Shown: positions 1 to 11,900 of the stretch, one piece after another
Numbering within the stretch: position 1 is the first letter of the stretch
How the letters are laid out: each line of letters opens with the position of its first letter
Assembly: GCA_905221605.1 (NCBI GenBank)
Contig: CAJNDS010002242.1
Span: 380,610-444,609, forward strand
DNA length: 64,000 nucleotides
Direction: 5' to 3'
DNA from: Symbiodinium natans
Taxonomy: Eukaryota > Sar > Dinophyceae > Suessiales > Symbiodiniaceae
Program-made: the position numbers and the translations under genes
The notes under the pieces: model-generated
Told to the model about the DNA's origin: nothing
What the model saw: only the letters and a program-made list of their open reading frames with translations
Database searches by the model: none

Positions 1-1996
1 GTGTGTGGGGGTGTGTGGGTGTGTGGGTGTGTGTGTGTGTGTGTGTGTGTGGGTGTGTGGGGGTGTGTGGGTGTGTGGGTGTGTGTGGGTGTGTGTGGGT
101 GTGTGTGGGTGTGTGTGTGTGTGGGTGGGTTTAATCAGGGTTTAGGGTTCAGGGTTTGGGGTTTGGGGTTGAGGCTTGTGTGAGTGTGGAGAGGCTGGGG
201 ATAGTGGTGGCGGACTCTAAACTCTAAACCCTAAATCTGCTTCTTCTCCCAAAAGAAGGGAACCCAATTCATAGGTACTTTGCACCGAGGGTTTGAAGCT
301 CCGGTATAGCTATAGGTACGCTGAAACTGGAACCGTGATTGAAGGGGCCTACCCGGTGCCGGTTCAAGGGCGTTCTGGATCCTTTTGTAGGGCTCCAGGG
401 GTTGGAGGTTTATAGGGTTTAGGGTTTAGGGTTTAGGGTTTAGGGTTTAGGGTTTCCTGAGGGCTTTAAGAAAGACGAGGCATGGGGTCTGGTCCCCAAG
501 GCCTTAAGGGTTGCTTCGGACGGCTGCGGTGGGCATCTAGAGAGCAAGCATGTGGCGGTTCTTTTGTATACGGACTAAACCCGAAACCCGAAAATCCTAA
601 TCCCTAAGCCTGAAACCCCAAACCCCAAACCCCAAACCCCAAACCCCAAACCCCAAACACCAAACCCCAAACCCCAAACCCCAAACCCCAAACCCCAAAC
701 CCCAAACCCTAAACCCTAAACGCAAGCCGAAGGGTGGGCCCGGAGCGTAGGGTTTTGCGTGTTTTGGGAATTCAAGGGTCTAGTTCCATGGTCCCTTAGT
801 ACGGGCCCTTAAAAGGGGACCCATTGTACACCCTATAGAAAATGAAGGGCCGATACATCAGACGTCAAAGGAGGCCAGGGACCACAATAAGGGCCCATGA
901 AACTACCCTGGAAAAGAAGACGTTGACCTGAAAGAACAGCTGGATGCTCCTAGTGTAATTCGTAGCAGTTGTAGCTGAGCTCGTCAACCCAAGGCCCAAG
1001 CTTCTAAGTTACTTGGGGGTTAGGGTTTAGGGTTTATAGGGTTTAGGGCTTAGGCTTTATATAGGGTTCAGGGTTCCGGCCTCCCTAAAACCCCAAACCG
1101 TAAACCCTAGACCCTCGCACCCCGCTTCAAACCCCGAAACGTGATTCTAAACCCCTCTGGCTTTACGGTTTCAGGGCTTGGGAGTTTGGAGTTTCAGGTT
1201 GGGGGTTGAGGGTTGAGGGTCTAATTAAGGTTGAGGGTTTTCGGGTTTAGGGTTTCGGGTTTAGGGATCTGGGGTTCGGGTTAGGCGTTTGTTTCGGTGC
1301 TGAACTCAACCTTTGCAGATCGCTGAGGTATGGCCTCCAGTCGCAAAAGACGGACGACAAGTTGCACGTCTTCTTCTTCGCCAGGGGCCCCGAATTTGGG
1401 GTTTAGGGTTTAGGGTTTAGGGTCTAGGGGTCTATGGGCGTGGGAGGTTCGGCTACTTCAGGAAGGCTTCTTAGGGTTAGGGTTTGGGGTTTGGGGTTTT
1501 TGGTTTGGGGTTTAGGGTTTAGGGTTTAGTGCTTTTTGCTTGCCGGAGCTTGGCCTTTGAGCGTGCAGGGTTAGGGTTGAAAGCTCCAAAGCCTTATAAG
1601 CCCGAAACCCTAAACCCTTATAGGGTAGGGCTCAACGGGGTTCAGGGTTTTGGGTTTAGGGTTTGGGGTTTAGGGTTTAGGGTTTAGGGTTCAGGGCTTA
1701 GGGTTTAGGGCTCTCCGGAATCGAGCGAAAGAGCAAGCTGATCCTTATCAGCTCGACCCCGTCCGCCCAGATTTTGGCGCGCACTCGTGACATGCAGCAC
1801 AAAACGCTTCAGGAATGATAGAATCGCATTTCATGATCAGGACCCTAAACCCTAAACCCTAAACCCTAAACCCCAAAACCTAAACCCTAAAATCTAGCCC
1901 AAGGTCGAGATATGGTTGCTTTCCTGAAGTAGGGTCCCTTCCTTGGCTGCGCATCAGGGTGCTTGTGCCCAGACCCCCGTCGTAGCAGTGAGCGTT
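1..1996. repeat. GT-rich tract and interspersed telomere-like repeats
   Basis: Positions 1-125 are a GTGTGGG/GT simple repeat. The rest alternates TTTAGGG tracts (for example 412-452, 1660-1710), CCCTAAA tracts (1843-1890) and a CCCCAAA array at 617-700, separated by short unique islands. One island at about 1318-1395 has an open, protein-like frame. I see no complete gene here. The heptamer is the plant-type telomere unit, but the frequent orientation switches and unique islands make a true chromosome end unlikely. Confidence 0.85.
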
Positions 1997-2001
1997 TGCC
2001 T

Positions 2002-2108
2002 CCGTAGCCCAGTGGTACCCTTTACCTTCGTTTTGGTTCTGGATTCCCTGATAAAGTAACCAACCCCAAAAAGGGTGCCCTTATTATACTATGGTTTCTG
2101 GGCTACCA
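2002..2108. mobile_element. MITE-like inverted-repeat element (GTAGCCCAG family) at the start of gene A
   Basis: The left end reads CCGTAGCCCAG and the right end CTGGGCTACCA, an imperfect 11-bp inverted repeat (9/11). Inside, ACCCTTT near the left faces AAGGGTGCC near the right, as in the related element at 36647-36762. The pentamer TGCCT occurs directly on both sides (1997-2001 and 2109-2113), which I read as a target duplication. The last base of the element is the A of the ATG of gene A. Confidence 0.6.
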
Positions 2109-3583
2109 TGCCTCTGGCTATCGAGGTGAGCCTGATAAGTGGCAGGTCTGTTTTGCTGCAAGCAGGACCGGAGGACTCCGTCGAAACATTGAAAAGAAGT
2201 GCTCAGCAGGCTCTGGCAGTTCGCCGAGGCAGACTCTTGAACTCCTACGGAGGCGTTCTGGATGGAGCAGCCACAATTGAGGAGTCTAGGCTGCAGAGTG
2301 GCGATGTGCTGGTTTTCCAGACGAGCAGCGTTTCTGTTCGAGGCAATGACTATGCTTTTGCTGCCATTCTGGGCGATGGGTCTGTTGTGACCTGGGGTGA
2401 TGCTGATAAAGGTGGCGACAGCAGTGCAGCGCAACGTCAGCTGAGGGACGTACGGCAGATCCACGCTACCGAGTCGGCTTTTGCTGCCATTTTGGGCGAC
2501 GGGTCTGTTGTGACCTGGGGTAATGCTAAGTCTGGTGGCGAGAGCAGTGCAGTGCAATGTCAGCTCAAAGATGTACGCCAAATCCAGGCTACTACATGGG
2601 CTTTTGCTGCCATTCTGGGCGATGGGTCTGTCGTGACCTGGGGCAATGCTCAATTCGGTGCTGACAGCAGAGCTGTGTGTGCTCAGCTCCAGGGCGTGCA
2701 GAAGGTGCAAGCTACCAGGTGTGCTTTTGCTGCAATCCGCGGCGATGGGTCTGTTGTTACTTGGGGCGATGCTGAGTATGGTGGCGACAGCAGTGCTGTG
2801 CAACATCAGCTGAAGGATGTGCAGCAGATCCAAGCTACAGCCTCGAATTTTGCTGCCATGCTGGGCGATGGGTCTGTGGTGACCTGGGGCCATGGTCCCG
2901 GCGACAGCCGTAAAGTGCAGGGTCAGCTCCAAAATGTGCGGCTGATCCAAGCTTCCAGCGATATTTTAGGCGGTGCTTTTGCTGCCATTCTCGGCGATGG
3001 GTCTGTTGTGACCTGGGGCGATGCTAGTTCAGGTGGCGACAGCAGTGCTGTGAAAGATCGGCTGAAGGACGGGCAGCAGATCCAAGCTACCGGCCATGTT
3101 ATGGGCAGTGCTTTTGCTGCCGTTCTGGGCGACGGGTCTGTCGTGACCTGGGGTCATGCTGGCAATGGTGGTGACAGCAGTGCAGTGCAATGCCAGCTGA
3201 AGGACGTACGACAGATCCAAGCTACTGAATCGGCTTTTGCTGCCATTCTGGGCGATGGGTCTGTTGTGACTTGGGGCGAACAAAACAGTGGCGGCGACAG
3301 CAGTGCAGTGCAGTGTCAACTGAAGGATGCGCAGCAGATCCAATCTACTAAATCCGCTTTCGCAGCCATTCTGGGCGACGGGTCTGTCGTGACCTGGGGC
3401 AATGCTCACTTCGGTGGCGACAGCACACATGTGCGTGCTCAGCTCAAGGACGTGCAGAAGATCCAAGCTACCCGGTGTGCCTTTGCTGCCATTCTGGGTG
3501 ATGGGTCTGTTGTGTCTTGGGGCGACACCAAGAATGGTGGCGACAGCAGTGAGGTGCAATGCCAGCTCAGAAACGTGCATTAG
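2108..3583 (+). CDS. Ubiquitin-like domain plus ten RCC1-like repeats (gene A)
   Basis: Encodes 491 residues from the ATG at 2108; upstream GTG-initiated frame is ignored because homologous gene C also starts with Met-Pro-Leu. Residues 1-70 resemble a ubiquitin-like fold (EVSLISGRSVLLQ, then a helix, then LQSGDVLVFQ). Residues from about 80 onward are ten repeats of about 41 residues, each opening with FAAILGDGSVVTWG and closing with a QLKDVQQIQAT-type segment. This resembles the RCC1 blade signature (GxVxTWG), so a beta-propeller binding protein is likely; the partner is unknown. No intron interrupts it. Repeats are very similar to each other and to genes B and C, suggesting concerted evolution. 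The long minus-strand frames here are shadows. HERC-type annotation would be over-reach because no HECT domain is present. Confidence 0.85.
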   Translation: MPLAIEVSLISGRSVLLQAGPEDSVETLKRSAQQALAVRRGRLLNSYGGVLDGAATIEESRLQSGDVLVFQTSSVSVRGNDYAFAAILGDGSVVTWGDADKGGDSSAAQRQLRDVRQIHATESAFAAILGDGSVVTWGNAKSGGESSAVQCQLKDVRQIQATTWAFAAILGDGSVVTWGNAQFGADSRAVCAQLQGVQKVQATRCAFAAIRGDGSVVTWGDAEYGGDSSAVQHQLKDVQQIQATASNFAAMLGDGSVVTWGHGPGDSRKVQGQLQNVRLIQASSDILGGAFAAILGDGSVVTWGDASSGGDSSAVKDRLKDGQQIQATGHVMGSAFAAVLGDGSVVTWGHAGNGGDSSAVQCQLKDVRQIQATESAFAAILGDGSVVTWGEQNSGGDSSAVQCQLKDAQQIQSTKSAFAAILGDGSVVTWGNAHFGGDSTHVRAQLKDVQKIQATRCAFAAILGDGSVVSWGDTKNGGDSSEVQCQLRNVH

Positions 3584-4263
3584 TTTCGCCGATGGCTGTT
3601 GAAGGGTGTTGACGACAGCCTTGCTGGGCAAAATTTGCGTGCAGCAATCCGGCAGAAACGCCCTAATAGGGGACTCGGCCGGTAGGCTGTGTGTATTAGC
3701 AGGGGGGCTCTTTGCAATCCCTAGGTGCGGTAACATGCAACGACTGTTTCGGATCGAAGCACCACCCGGCAGGGTGGGAGCAACAGGGGGTGTATGCCCC
3801 AAAGTTGCTTTACACGGGCCTTGGAGTATTTCTGTATGCACTTTGGGCCAAGGAGGGCGTACAGTTTCGAAGCATGGCCTTTGCCAGCCTAACAAAGGGT
3901 GGGGTTTGGGTTACGTGATATAAATGTCAACCCATGGGTATTGCTTGCAGTTCCGTTCAGGCTGACCCCTAAACCCTAAACCCTAAACCCTAAACCCTAA
4001 ACCCTAAACCCTAAACCCTAAACCCTAAACCCTAAATGGGGCTCATAGGCTGCGGGCCGGTTGCCTGCCTTGAGTTTGGGCCGACTCCAGAGTAAACCTC
4101 ATTCGCATGCCCCCCTATACCGATACCATCCCTACCTAAACCCCAAACCTTGTGCATAATCTGCACGGTTGCTCCGCTGAGGCGTAGGGCCAAGAGCGCG
4201 CAGCATCAGACCACCTTGACGCCCAAAGCACCCCATTGAGGGATTGGGGAATAGAGGGGTCTG

Positions 4264-4371
4264 CTTGGAAGCTCTTCTGACATAGTAAGTCTCCTTACTA
4301 TCCCCAACAACCCAAGATCTCCACAACCCACTCTTACTAACCCTACTTGCTAAATCAAGAGGGCTTCCGAG
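4264..4371. repeat. MITE-like element, CTTGGAAGC family
   Basis: The left end CTTGGAAGCTCTTCTGAC faces a right end that reads as its imperfect reverse complement (AAATCAAGAGGGCTTCCGAG). Related copies lie at 56560-56673 and from 63767. No coding capacity. Confidence 0.45.
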
Positions 4372-5110
4372 TAAAGGGGTTTAGAGGGGTCTAGAGGGTT
4401 TAAGGTGTGTGGATGGGTTTAGGGTTTAGGGTTACCCTAAACCCTAAACCCTAAACCCCAAACCCTAAACCCTAAACCCTAAACCCTAAACCTCCCGGGA
4501 AAGCCCAAGCTGATCCTCAGAATTATGCTCTGCCCCTTCCGCCCAGACAATGGCACGGCCATCCTTGGGGGCCTAATGAACCGTAAAAGGCTTTACGGCA
4601 CACATGCCTTGGTTTAGGGTTTAGGGTTTAGGCTAAGGTTTAGGGTTTAGGGTTTAGGGTTTAGGGTTTAGGGTTTAGGGTTTAAGGTTTAGAGTTTAGG
4701 GATGCTTCTTCTTGCTATCGAGGTGAGCCTGATAAGGGGGGGGGGGGGGGGGGGGGGTGGTAGATAGTCCTTGAGCCTAAACATCCACATGCTCCAGAGC
4801 GTGCAAATACCCTATCCTTGTGGTTTCAGGGCCACTTTGTTTGAAGAAGCTTGAAATATGTTTCCCAAATATGGATGCAGAGCAGGTCGTACTAAAATTA
4901 TCCGAGAGGATCCACATACACTACCCAGAACTTTCAATGTCGCTTCAGGACGGAAATCTCTTCAAACCGTATTAAGAACCCTGCTGTGATCCAGGGGAAG
5001 ATGTCCCAACAAGGGTTGAGGGTTTAGGGTTCAGGGTTTAGGATGTAGGGTTTAGGGTTTAGGATTGAGGGTTTAGGATTTAGGGTTTAGGGTTTAGGGT
5101 TTAGGGCAAG

Positions 5111-5217
5111 TTCTGGCCGCCAGAACAGAGCGATCCCTAAACCAGAAGCCTCAGGCCAAGGACAACGCGATCACCCCGGATCGGATCAACAGTCGCTTCC
5201 AGGCCTGTTGCCCACAG
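5111..5217 (+). other. Exon-like island
   Basis: A 107-nt unique island between telomere-like tracts. It is preceded by AG and followed by CAG|GTTTTAGGG, so the donor GT is supplied by the telomere-like repeat. One frame is open throughout and protein-like (begins LAARTERS, ends FQACCPQ). No protein family recognised. It could be a real exon or a captured fragment. Confidence 0.25.
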
Positions 5218-8203
5218 GTTTTAGGGTTTAGGGTTAGGGTTTAGGGTTTAGGGTTTGGGGTTTAGGGGGTTAGGGTTTAGGGTTTAGGGTTTAGGCTTTA
5301 GGGTTTAGGGTTTAGGGAGGGTTCAGGGTTTAGGGTTTAGGGGGAGGATTTGGGACCCTAACCCCTAAGCCCTAAACCCTAAAACCAATGGGTTTAGGTT
5401 TTGGGGCGTATGGTCTGGGATTAGCTTCTGCCTGCTGCCTGCCAACGTTTAGGGTTTAGGGTTTAGGGTTTAGGGTTTAGGGTTCGGGGTCGTTACAACA
5501 GAATTCTGAGCGGGGTATTAGCTACGGCTGTCATAAGTTGTCTCAGCAGCTCCTGAACGAACCCTGAAACCCCAAACCCTGAGCCCTGGACCCAACGCCC
5601 TAAACCCTAAGGGATCAGGTTTTGGGTTTAGAATTTAAAGTTTAGGGTTTAGAGTTTAGGGTTTAGGGTTTAGGATTATCAGGGTTTAAGGTCTGGAGTG
5701 GTCTCCGAGGAAAAGTCCAAGCAAAGTCTATGAAAGCGTCGAGAAAAGCAAAGTCGCAACCTCCTTGGAAAAGTCTCTGGCAATTCTGTTGGCTCCGTCC
5801 CTGTCCCTTCCGCCGCCCCCTCCCCCCCCCCTCCCCGCGCACGCCCCGGAGGAGACTCTCATGAAAACTCTGTTCCTAGACTCTCTTAAGCTAGGCCCGG
5901 GAGTAGGCCTCTTTTTCCTGGTTTTAGGGTTGGGGGTTGCCCTAGAATCCCCTTGAAACCAAAAAGGGTGCCATTTCTATTCCTAGGTTACTCCCGGGTG
6001 TAGGAAGACTCCCGCCATGGTATTGCCCGAGACTTTTACTTGACTGTTTACAGATTATTTTCCGGACTTTGCTCGGAGCACCAAATTCCAGATAGACTTT
6101 GTGCTCGAGAAAGTTGTTTTCGACTTGTTGCTCAGGATTTGCGAAGATTTGCACCGGCGATCTAACCCTAAACCCGAAACCCTAAACCCTGAACCCTAAA
6201 CCCGAGCTCTACGTTCCCACGGATTTCTCCGAACACGTGTTGCTGCATGACGTAGGGGCGTTAAACTTATCTTCATCCTTAAGAAACCCAAAAGAGTAAA
6301 GCATTAATTGTCCCTAATATTTCCCTTAAGGAAGAAGATTCTTTCGGGGTTCTTAAGGAATTAGTAGATAATGATCTAGGACGGCCCTTGCGATAGCTTA
6401 TATCTCCCTTTTTTGGATTTAAGAGGATCATCTTTCGGAAACAAGTGTCAAGGGAGCGCTAGGCTCATCCTAGTGGTTACTTCTGATCGTGCTTTCAGCT
6501 CAGCCGTAGTTGTAAGAAGTACTCAGGTCTAGTCCCGGGGTTTAGGATTCTACGAATTGCTTAAGAACCCCCTACGCCCCCCCCCCCCCCCCCACAAAAA
6601 AAAAAAAATCTTCTTCCTTATTGAGGGTAGTCCCTTAATGTTTCTTTACGCTTTTGGGGTTCTTAAACAAATAGCAGGATTTGGGGCGGAGGGGGGGGGG
6701 GTTGTGCAAACTACAGTCTGAGCAAGTGCAATGTGGGCGTTGAACGCTCCATCTTCGCAAGCCACGCAGCCCTCAACTTTATACCCTGAACAACACGTAG
6801 TACCCTAATCCCACCCTGAACCCCATGCGGTTTGGGGTTTAGGGTTTAGTGTTTAGCGTTTTAGGGTTTATGGTTTTTGCCAACCCTATACTTTATACCC
6901 TCAAGCCTATCATAGAGGGTCCAAAGGAGCCCTAAAAGGGGTTTATGGTTCATATCGCCTTAATAGGAATTATAGTAGTTCTATGACGACTTTAGGGGTC
7001 ATGTGGTCTAGGGTTTAGGGTCTAGGGTTTAGGCGGGTTTAGGCCTTTGCGCTGGAGGTGTGGAACACGGAGGAGAGAGAGTGGCAAGAGGACTGGCGAC
7101 AACGGCCACGCTGGCAAGCGCAGCGTTTAGGCTTCAAGGTTTAGAGTATAGCTCTTTTGTAGGATGCAGTTTTTGGCTTAAAAGGTCTATAACAAGGGTT
7201 TAGTGCAGGAGTTTTGTCTTCTAGGATACGGTTTTTGGGGCTTACAGGTCCCCTGACTGCAGCGTTTCGAGGATTCCTCTGCGCAAGCCGCACATGTTCA
7301 GGGTTTTTGTTCCTCCTTGAAACCGTCTGACCCCTGGACTCCTTGGAACCGCTGTGGGTTTCTTAGGGGAGGGGTGTTCAGAGGGGGTATGTACCCTACT
7401 ACTCCCAAAAAGCCTCCCTTTGAGAACCCTATAACGCCTTGGGACCCCTGCCAGGGATCAGGGCACACCCCCTTAAATCGGGGCTTGTGAAGAAGGCTTT
7501 CAACCCCTGGAAGGAGGAGGTTGGGAAGCATGCGATTGACGTGAGTTTAGGCCCAAACTTTGGGCCGAAACCCTGAAAGGAATAGGTTAGGGTGGTTTTG
7601 CTGTCTGAGACGGTGTAGGGTGGGAGAAAAGTCTTATACAGACGGGGCCCTCCACACTCAGGCCTTAGTTGCCTGCTTCTGCGCCACATGTTGCAAAGCC
7701 TAAGCCCCAAACCCCCCCCCCCCCCCCAAAGAAAATCACAGTTTGCACTGGGGTCTTGGGGCATTCCTCAGTAGCTGTGGGGCGCAAGTCTGTTTCTACT
7801 ATATGAGCCCACGCTCCCTAACCTAGAGGCTCATGGGTAGTTATAGCTGGGGCTATACATGGGGGAACTTGAGCTATAACCACTCATAACCATTTCGAAG
7901 GCACATTCAACCCTACCTATAACTATACCCATGAACCTTCAAGTAGGGATACTGTAGCCCGCTTAGGAATTCCGGTCTTTGCTCCCAAACCAACAACATG
8001 TTTCATTGCAGGTGGAAGGGGAGTATCGTATGTAAGAGGTCGCAGAACAACCTGCTAAGCCCTACCCCCTCAACCCTGAGCGCCACAGAAAAGACTTCAA
8101 TTTCACGAACAAGCCAGAGGGCCCTTATGGGTAGTTGTCCAAGAAAGGGTCCCTTTTATGGTCTAACCCCTAAACCCTAAACCCCACACCCTAGTTCCTA
8201 AAG

Positions 8204-8300
8204 CGCTTCGGAGGATGAGAGAATCAAGTGCCTGAGCAAGTACTCGGCAAAGGGCAACGAGCAGAACATTACCCGGGCGCGGACCATGCTGCTTAGCGGG
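8204..8300 (+). other. Exon-like island
   Basis: Preceded by TAAAG and followed by TTGAGGG-type repeat DNA. One frame is open and has ordinary protein composition (ASEDERIKCLSKYSAKG, then NITRARTMLLSG). Both sides are telomere-like repeats. Function unknown. Confidence 0.27.
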
Positions 8301-8781
8301 TTGAGGGTTTATGGTTGTGGGTGTAGGGTTTAGGGTTTAGGGTTTAGGGTTTAGGGTTTGGGTTTAGGGTTTAGGGTTGAGGGTTGAGGGTTTAGGGTTG
8401 AGGGTTGAGGGTTTAGGGTTTAGGGTTTAGGGCGAGCTGGGGGGAGGTTTACGAATAACGACAAAGCCGCAAAAACCCTAAACTCTAAACCCTAAATCCT
8501 AAACCCTAAACCCTAACAGCTCATGTGTGAGACTGCGACATCAAGGCTTTCGCGACTGCCACAATGTCCGGCCTAGAGTTTATAGGGTTCAGGGTTCAGG
8601 GTTCAACGTTTAGGCGATACCCCAGGAGATAAACCCTAAACCCTAACCCTAAAACCCTAAACCCTAAACCCCCAGGCACCATGCGAAACCGGCCACCCAG
8701 GCCAACCCTGTAAACCCTTTACTTTTAGGGTTCAGGGTTTAGGGTTTAGGGTTCAGGGTTTAGGGTTTAGGGTTTAGGGTT

Positions 8782-8904
8782 TACATGGACTTATTAACCA
8801 ATTATCATGACTGTACTTCTAAACCACATATAAGCCCCTCAAGTGCCCCAATACGGTTATAAGTACAGTTATGATTGGTGCATAAGTACCATGAACCTCC
8901 AAGT
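8782..8904. repeat. MITE-like element, TACTTGGAGG family
   Basis: Has the internal TAAGCCCCTCAAGTGCCC box and the right end CCATGAACCTCCAAGT shared with 21127-21282 and 41619-41834. The left end is diverged (ACATGGACTTATTAACCA). Confidence 0.5.
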
Positions 8905-11900
8905 TTAAGGCCTTCTTGAAAATTGACTCTCAGCAGCCGCATGGAGCAGAATCTATTACCCCTGGGCGGAAGCCCTCCAAACCCACCCTAAACCCTAAAC
9001 CCTGAACTCACAGCTCTGGTCACCCTCAACCCTAAACCCCCAACCCTATACTAGGTAGGCTCTTGGGACATGTTATATATGTTCCCTTTCTTGGCTTTTG
9101 GAGGATCCTCTCTAGGAATACTTGTCAGAGGGTTTTAAGGGCTATCCTAGTATAGGGTTTAGGGTTTAGGGTTTAGGGTTTAGGGTTTAGGGTTTAGGGT
9201 TTAGGGTTTAGGGCTTCGGTTTCGGGAAGACCAGACTGAAAAGCAGGAACCCGAGCTTGTCCCTAGTTTCATAACGTATGGGAAGAGTGCTCTTTTTGTG
9301 TTTGTGTCAAAGCCCCCGAGCCCTAAACCCTAAACCCTAAACCCTAAACCCTAAACCCTAAACCCTAAACCCTAAACCCTAAACCCTAAACCCTAAACCC
9401 TAAACCCTAAACCCTTCCAGGCTCTAAGATAAGTCTAGCTGCGAAGGCGCAGCAGCTTGCGGCGGGGGAGCCCGGCGGTTGAGAGTTTTTGTTGTTGGGG
9501 TTTAGGGTTTAGGGTTTAGGGTTTAGGGTTTAGGGTTTAGGGTTTAGGGTTTAGGGTTTAGGGTTCAGGGTTCAGGGTTTAGGGTTCAGGGTTCAGGGTT
9601 CAGGGTTCAGGGTTCAGGGTTCAGGGTTCAGGGTTCAGGGTTGGAAGAAATATTCAACATACCCCTGTGGGCCTGCCCTTGCAAGGAATTACGGGGTACA
9701 GTGAAGTCCTTTCCTTAAATTCTCCTTGTATAGGAAAAAGCGGTACGGGTTTGGGTCTGTTGAATGTTTAGAAAGTACCGGATTTCGGGTTTGGGGGCGT
9801 GCCGGGTTTAAGGATTTAGGGTGTATCGGGTTGAGAGTCTAGGGGGTTTTGGGGTTTGTAGGTTAGGGTTTCGAGGTTAGGGTTTCTAGCTTCTTTTTTT
9901 GTGGGGTGGTGGGGTTCAGGGTTTCGAGTTTAGGGTTTCTAGGCTTTTTGGGGCTTTTGGCTTCGAAGGGAAGTCGCCCTGAGGGTTTGATCCTGTTCGG
10001 GGGTCTGTGTTTTTGATTCTGCCTCGGCCTGCGAGCCGAGCCCGCCCTAAACCCCACTGCATGTAGGGTTTAGCTCATAAAGTTGTCATGTTGCACTTGC
10101 GTTGGAACGTATAACCCTAATTGATCAATGCCAATGAGTTGTGGAAATGCAGCATTAACCCCAAAACCCAGAACCCAAAAATGGTAAAGGGTAGTTTTCG
10201 ATTAGGGTAACCTATTAGGGTAACCTTCTAAGGTCCTGGATACAAGGTGCCATACTAGATAGGGACTCAAAAACAACCCCTGATTCAGAGAATTACCCCG
10301 ATGGAGACCATGTGTTGAGAGACATCAGAGCCTTTTGAGGCTTATTGAAGCTTATCTTGTCCCTGTCAGTCTGGGAAGAGGGTTCTTTTGAGGTGTGTAA
10401 GCACCAACCTAGGGTTTAGGGTTTAGGGGTTAGGGTTTAGGGTTTAGGGGTTAGGGTTTAGGGGTTAGGGGTTAGGGAACCCGGAAACCCGAAAAAGAAG
10501 CCCTAACAAAGGTGGCTTCTTTGCCTTAAGTAGCCGCAACCAAGCCCGAGGATTCGTGGTTTCTGGGTGGGGTTTAGGGTTTAGGGTTTAGGGTTTAGGG
10601 TTTAGGGTTTAGGGTTTAGGGTTTAGGGTTTAGGGTTTAGGGTTTAGGGTTTAGGGTTTAGGGTTTAGGGTTTAGGGTGACGGCCAAGAACCTTCTAAAC
10701 CCCTTAAGCCCTAAGCTTAAACCCAAAGCCATATGAAGCTGATAAACCCTAACCGGCCAAGCCCTTGCATACTTTTCAACCCGAAACAAACACGCGAAGA
10801 CTCCTTAAAGTAAGTGTATTTTGCGAGGTATGTTTGCTAGCTTGCAAAAATTATGTATTCGGCCCTGTTGAAAGAACCACATGTTTGGCCGTATCTTCGT
10901 TCATTTCATATTGACTTTCGTGCATCATTTCATTCTTTGCAAGTTCAATGTTCAATTGCATTTTTCGTTCACTCTTTCATACATACCCCCAAACCCTGCA
11001 GCCTAACAAACCTAAGAAGTGCGATTTTCAACCCTAAGCCTAAACCCCAAAACCTAAAGCCTAACCCCTTGCAGTTTAATCGCTTCCCTCTTTTATTAAA
11101 GGTACCCCTAATACTAAAAATACTTTCCGGAAAATCCTGCCGAAACCGAGCCCGCCTTTTAAACCCCATTTCGAATTAGGGGGGTGGTTCAGGCCTCCAA
11201 GAAATCCTTCAACACCAATAAAACCCTCAGAGGGTTTAGGGTTGGGGGTCTAGGGTTCAGGGTTTAGGGTCTCTCTGTCTTAAGTTGACTATTTGAGTAA
11301 CCCTGAAGTCTAATGAATTATGACATTTCGATAAAAATACCCCCTAATACCAACAACACATTTCGAATTTTTAAGGGGGGGGGGGGCTCCCCCCCCCGTT
11401 TAATATTAGGGGGAAGGGATTACTCAGAAGCCCCAGATCCTCTCAAGATGTTTTAAGCCTGCATGGGTTCTACCTGCAGGAGGGTTCAGGGTTTAGGGTT
11501 TAGGGCTTAAGGGCTTTTGTGCTTGAGGTTTAGGGTTTAGGGTTTAGGGTTTAGGGTTTAGGGTTTAGGGTTTAGGGTTTGTACGGTTCCTCTTCTTTCT
11601 TTGGAGGCCAACGCCAAGTCTGGGAACACGGAGTCGCCACTTTGCTTGCATGTTGGTTCTGGTGCCCCAGAAACCTAGGGTCAAGGGATTCAGACTCGGA
11701 CCCCTAAGGTTGTACCCCTACAGGTTCCCCTTAATGTACTCCTAATATGGCCCTTACATTCCCCTAGGGATCCTTAAAAAGGGATCCCAAAACCCAAGGG
11801 TAGGTAGATCCCCTAGATAGGGGACCAAATGAACGCTAAATTGGAGTCATTACCCCAAGGCATCTGGACCACAAACCATTTTAGGGTTCATGTGGTCAGG

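Larger units (their letters stand above)
3584..9900. repeat. Telomere-like repeats, homopolymers and short islands; no clear gene
   Basis: Includes CCCTAAA x10 (3966-4035), poly-G (4736-4757), TTTAGGG tracts (4617-4690, 5217-5345, 9156-9212), CCCTAAA x13 (9322-9415) and TTTAGGG passing into a TTCAGGG array (9496-9640). Two MITE-like elements lie at 4264-4371 and 8782-8904. Exon-like islands at 5111-5217 and 8204-8300 are listed separately. The rest, for example 5700-6160, 6240-6800 and 7040-8000, is unique sequence in which I recognise no gene. Confidence 0.7.

Noticed and set aside
2000-2012. CCGTAGCCC as a spliced-leader relic before gene A
   Set aside because: The match stops after CCGTAGCC, and the bases are explained by the inverted-repeat element that starts there.
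2084-3895. Long minus-strand open frames across gene A (and equivalents across genes B and C)
   Set aside because: They are the reverse strand of the RCC1-like repeats; periodic composition keeps them open without independent evidence.
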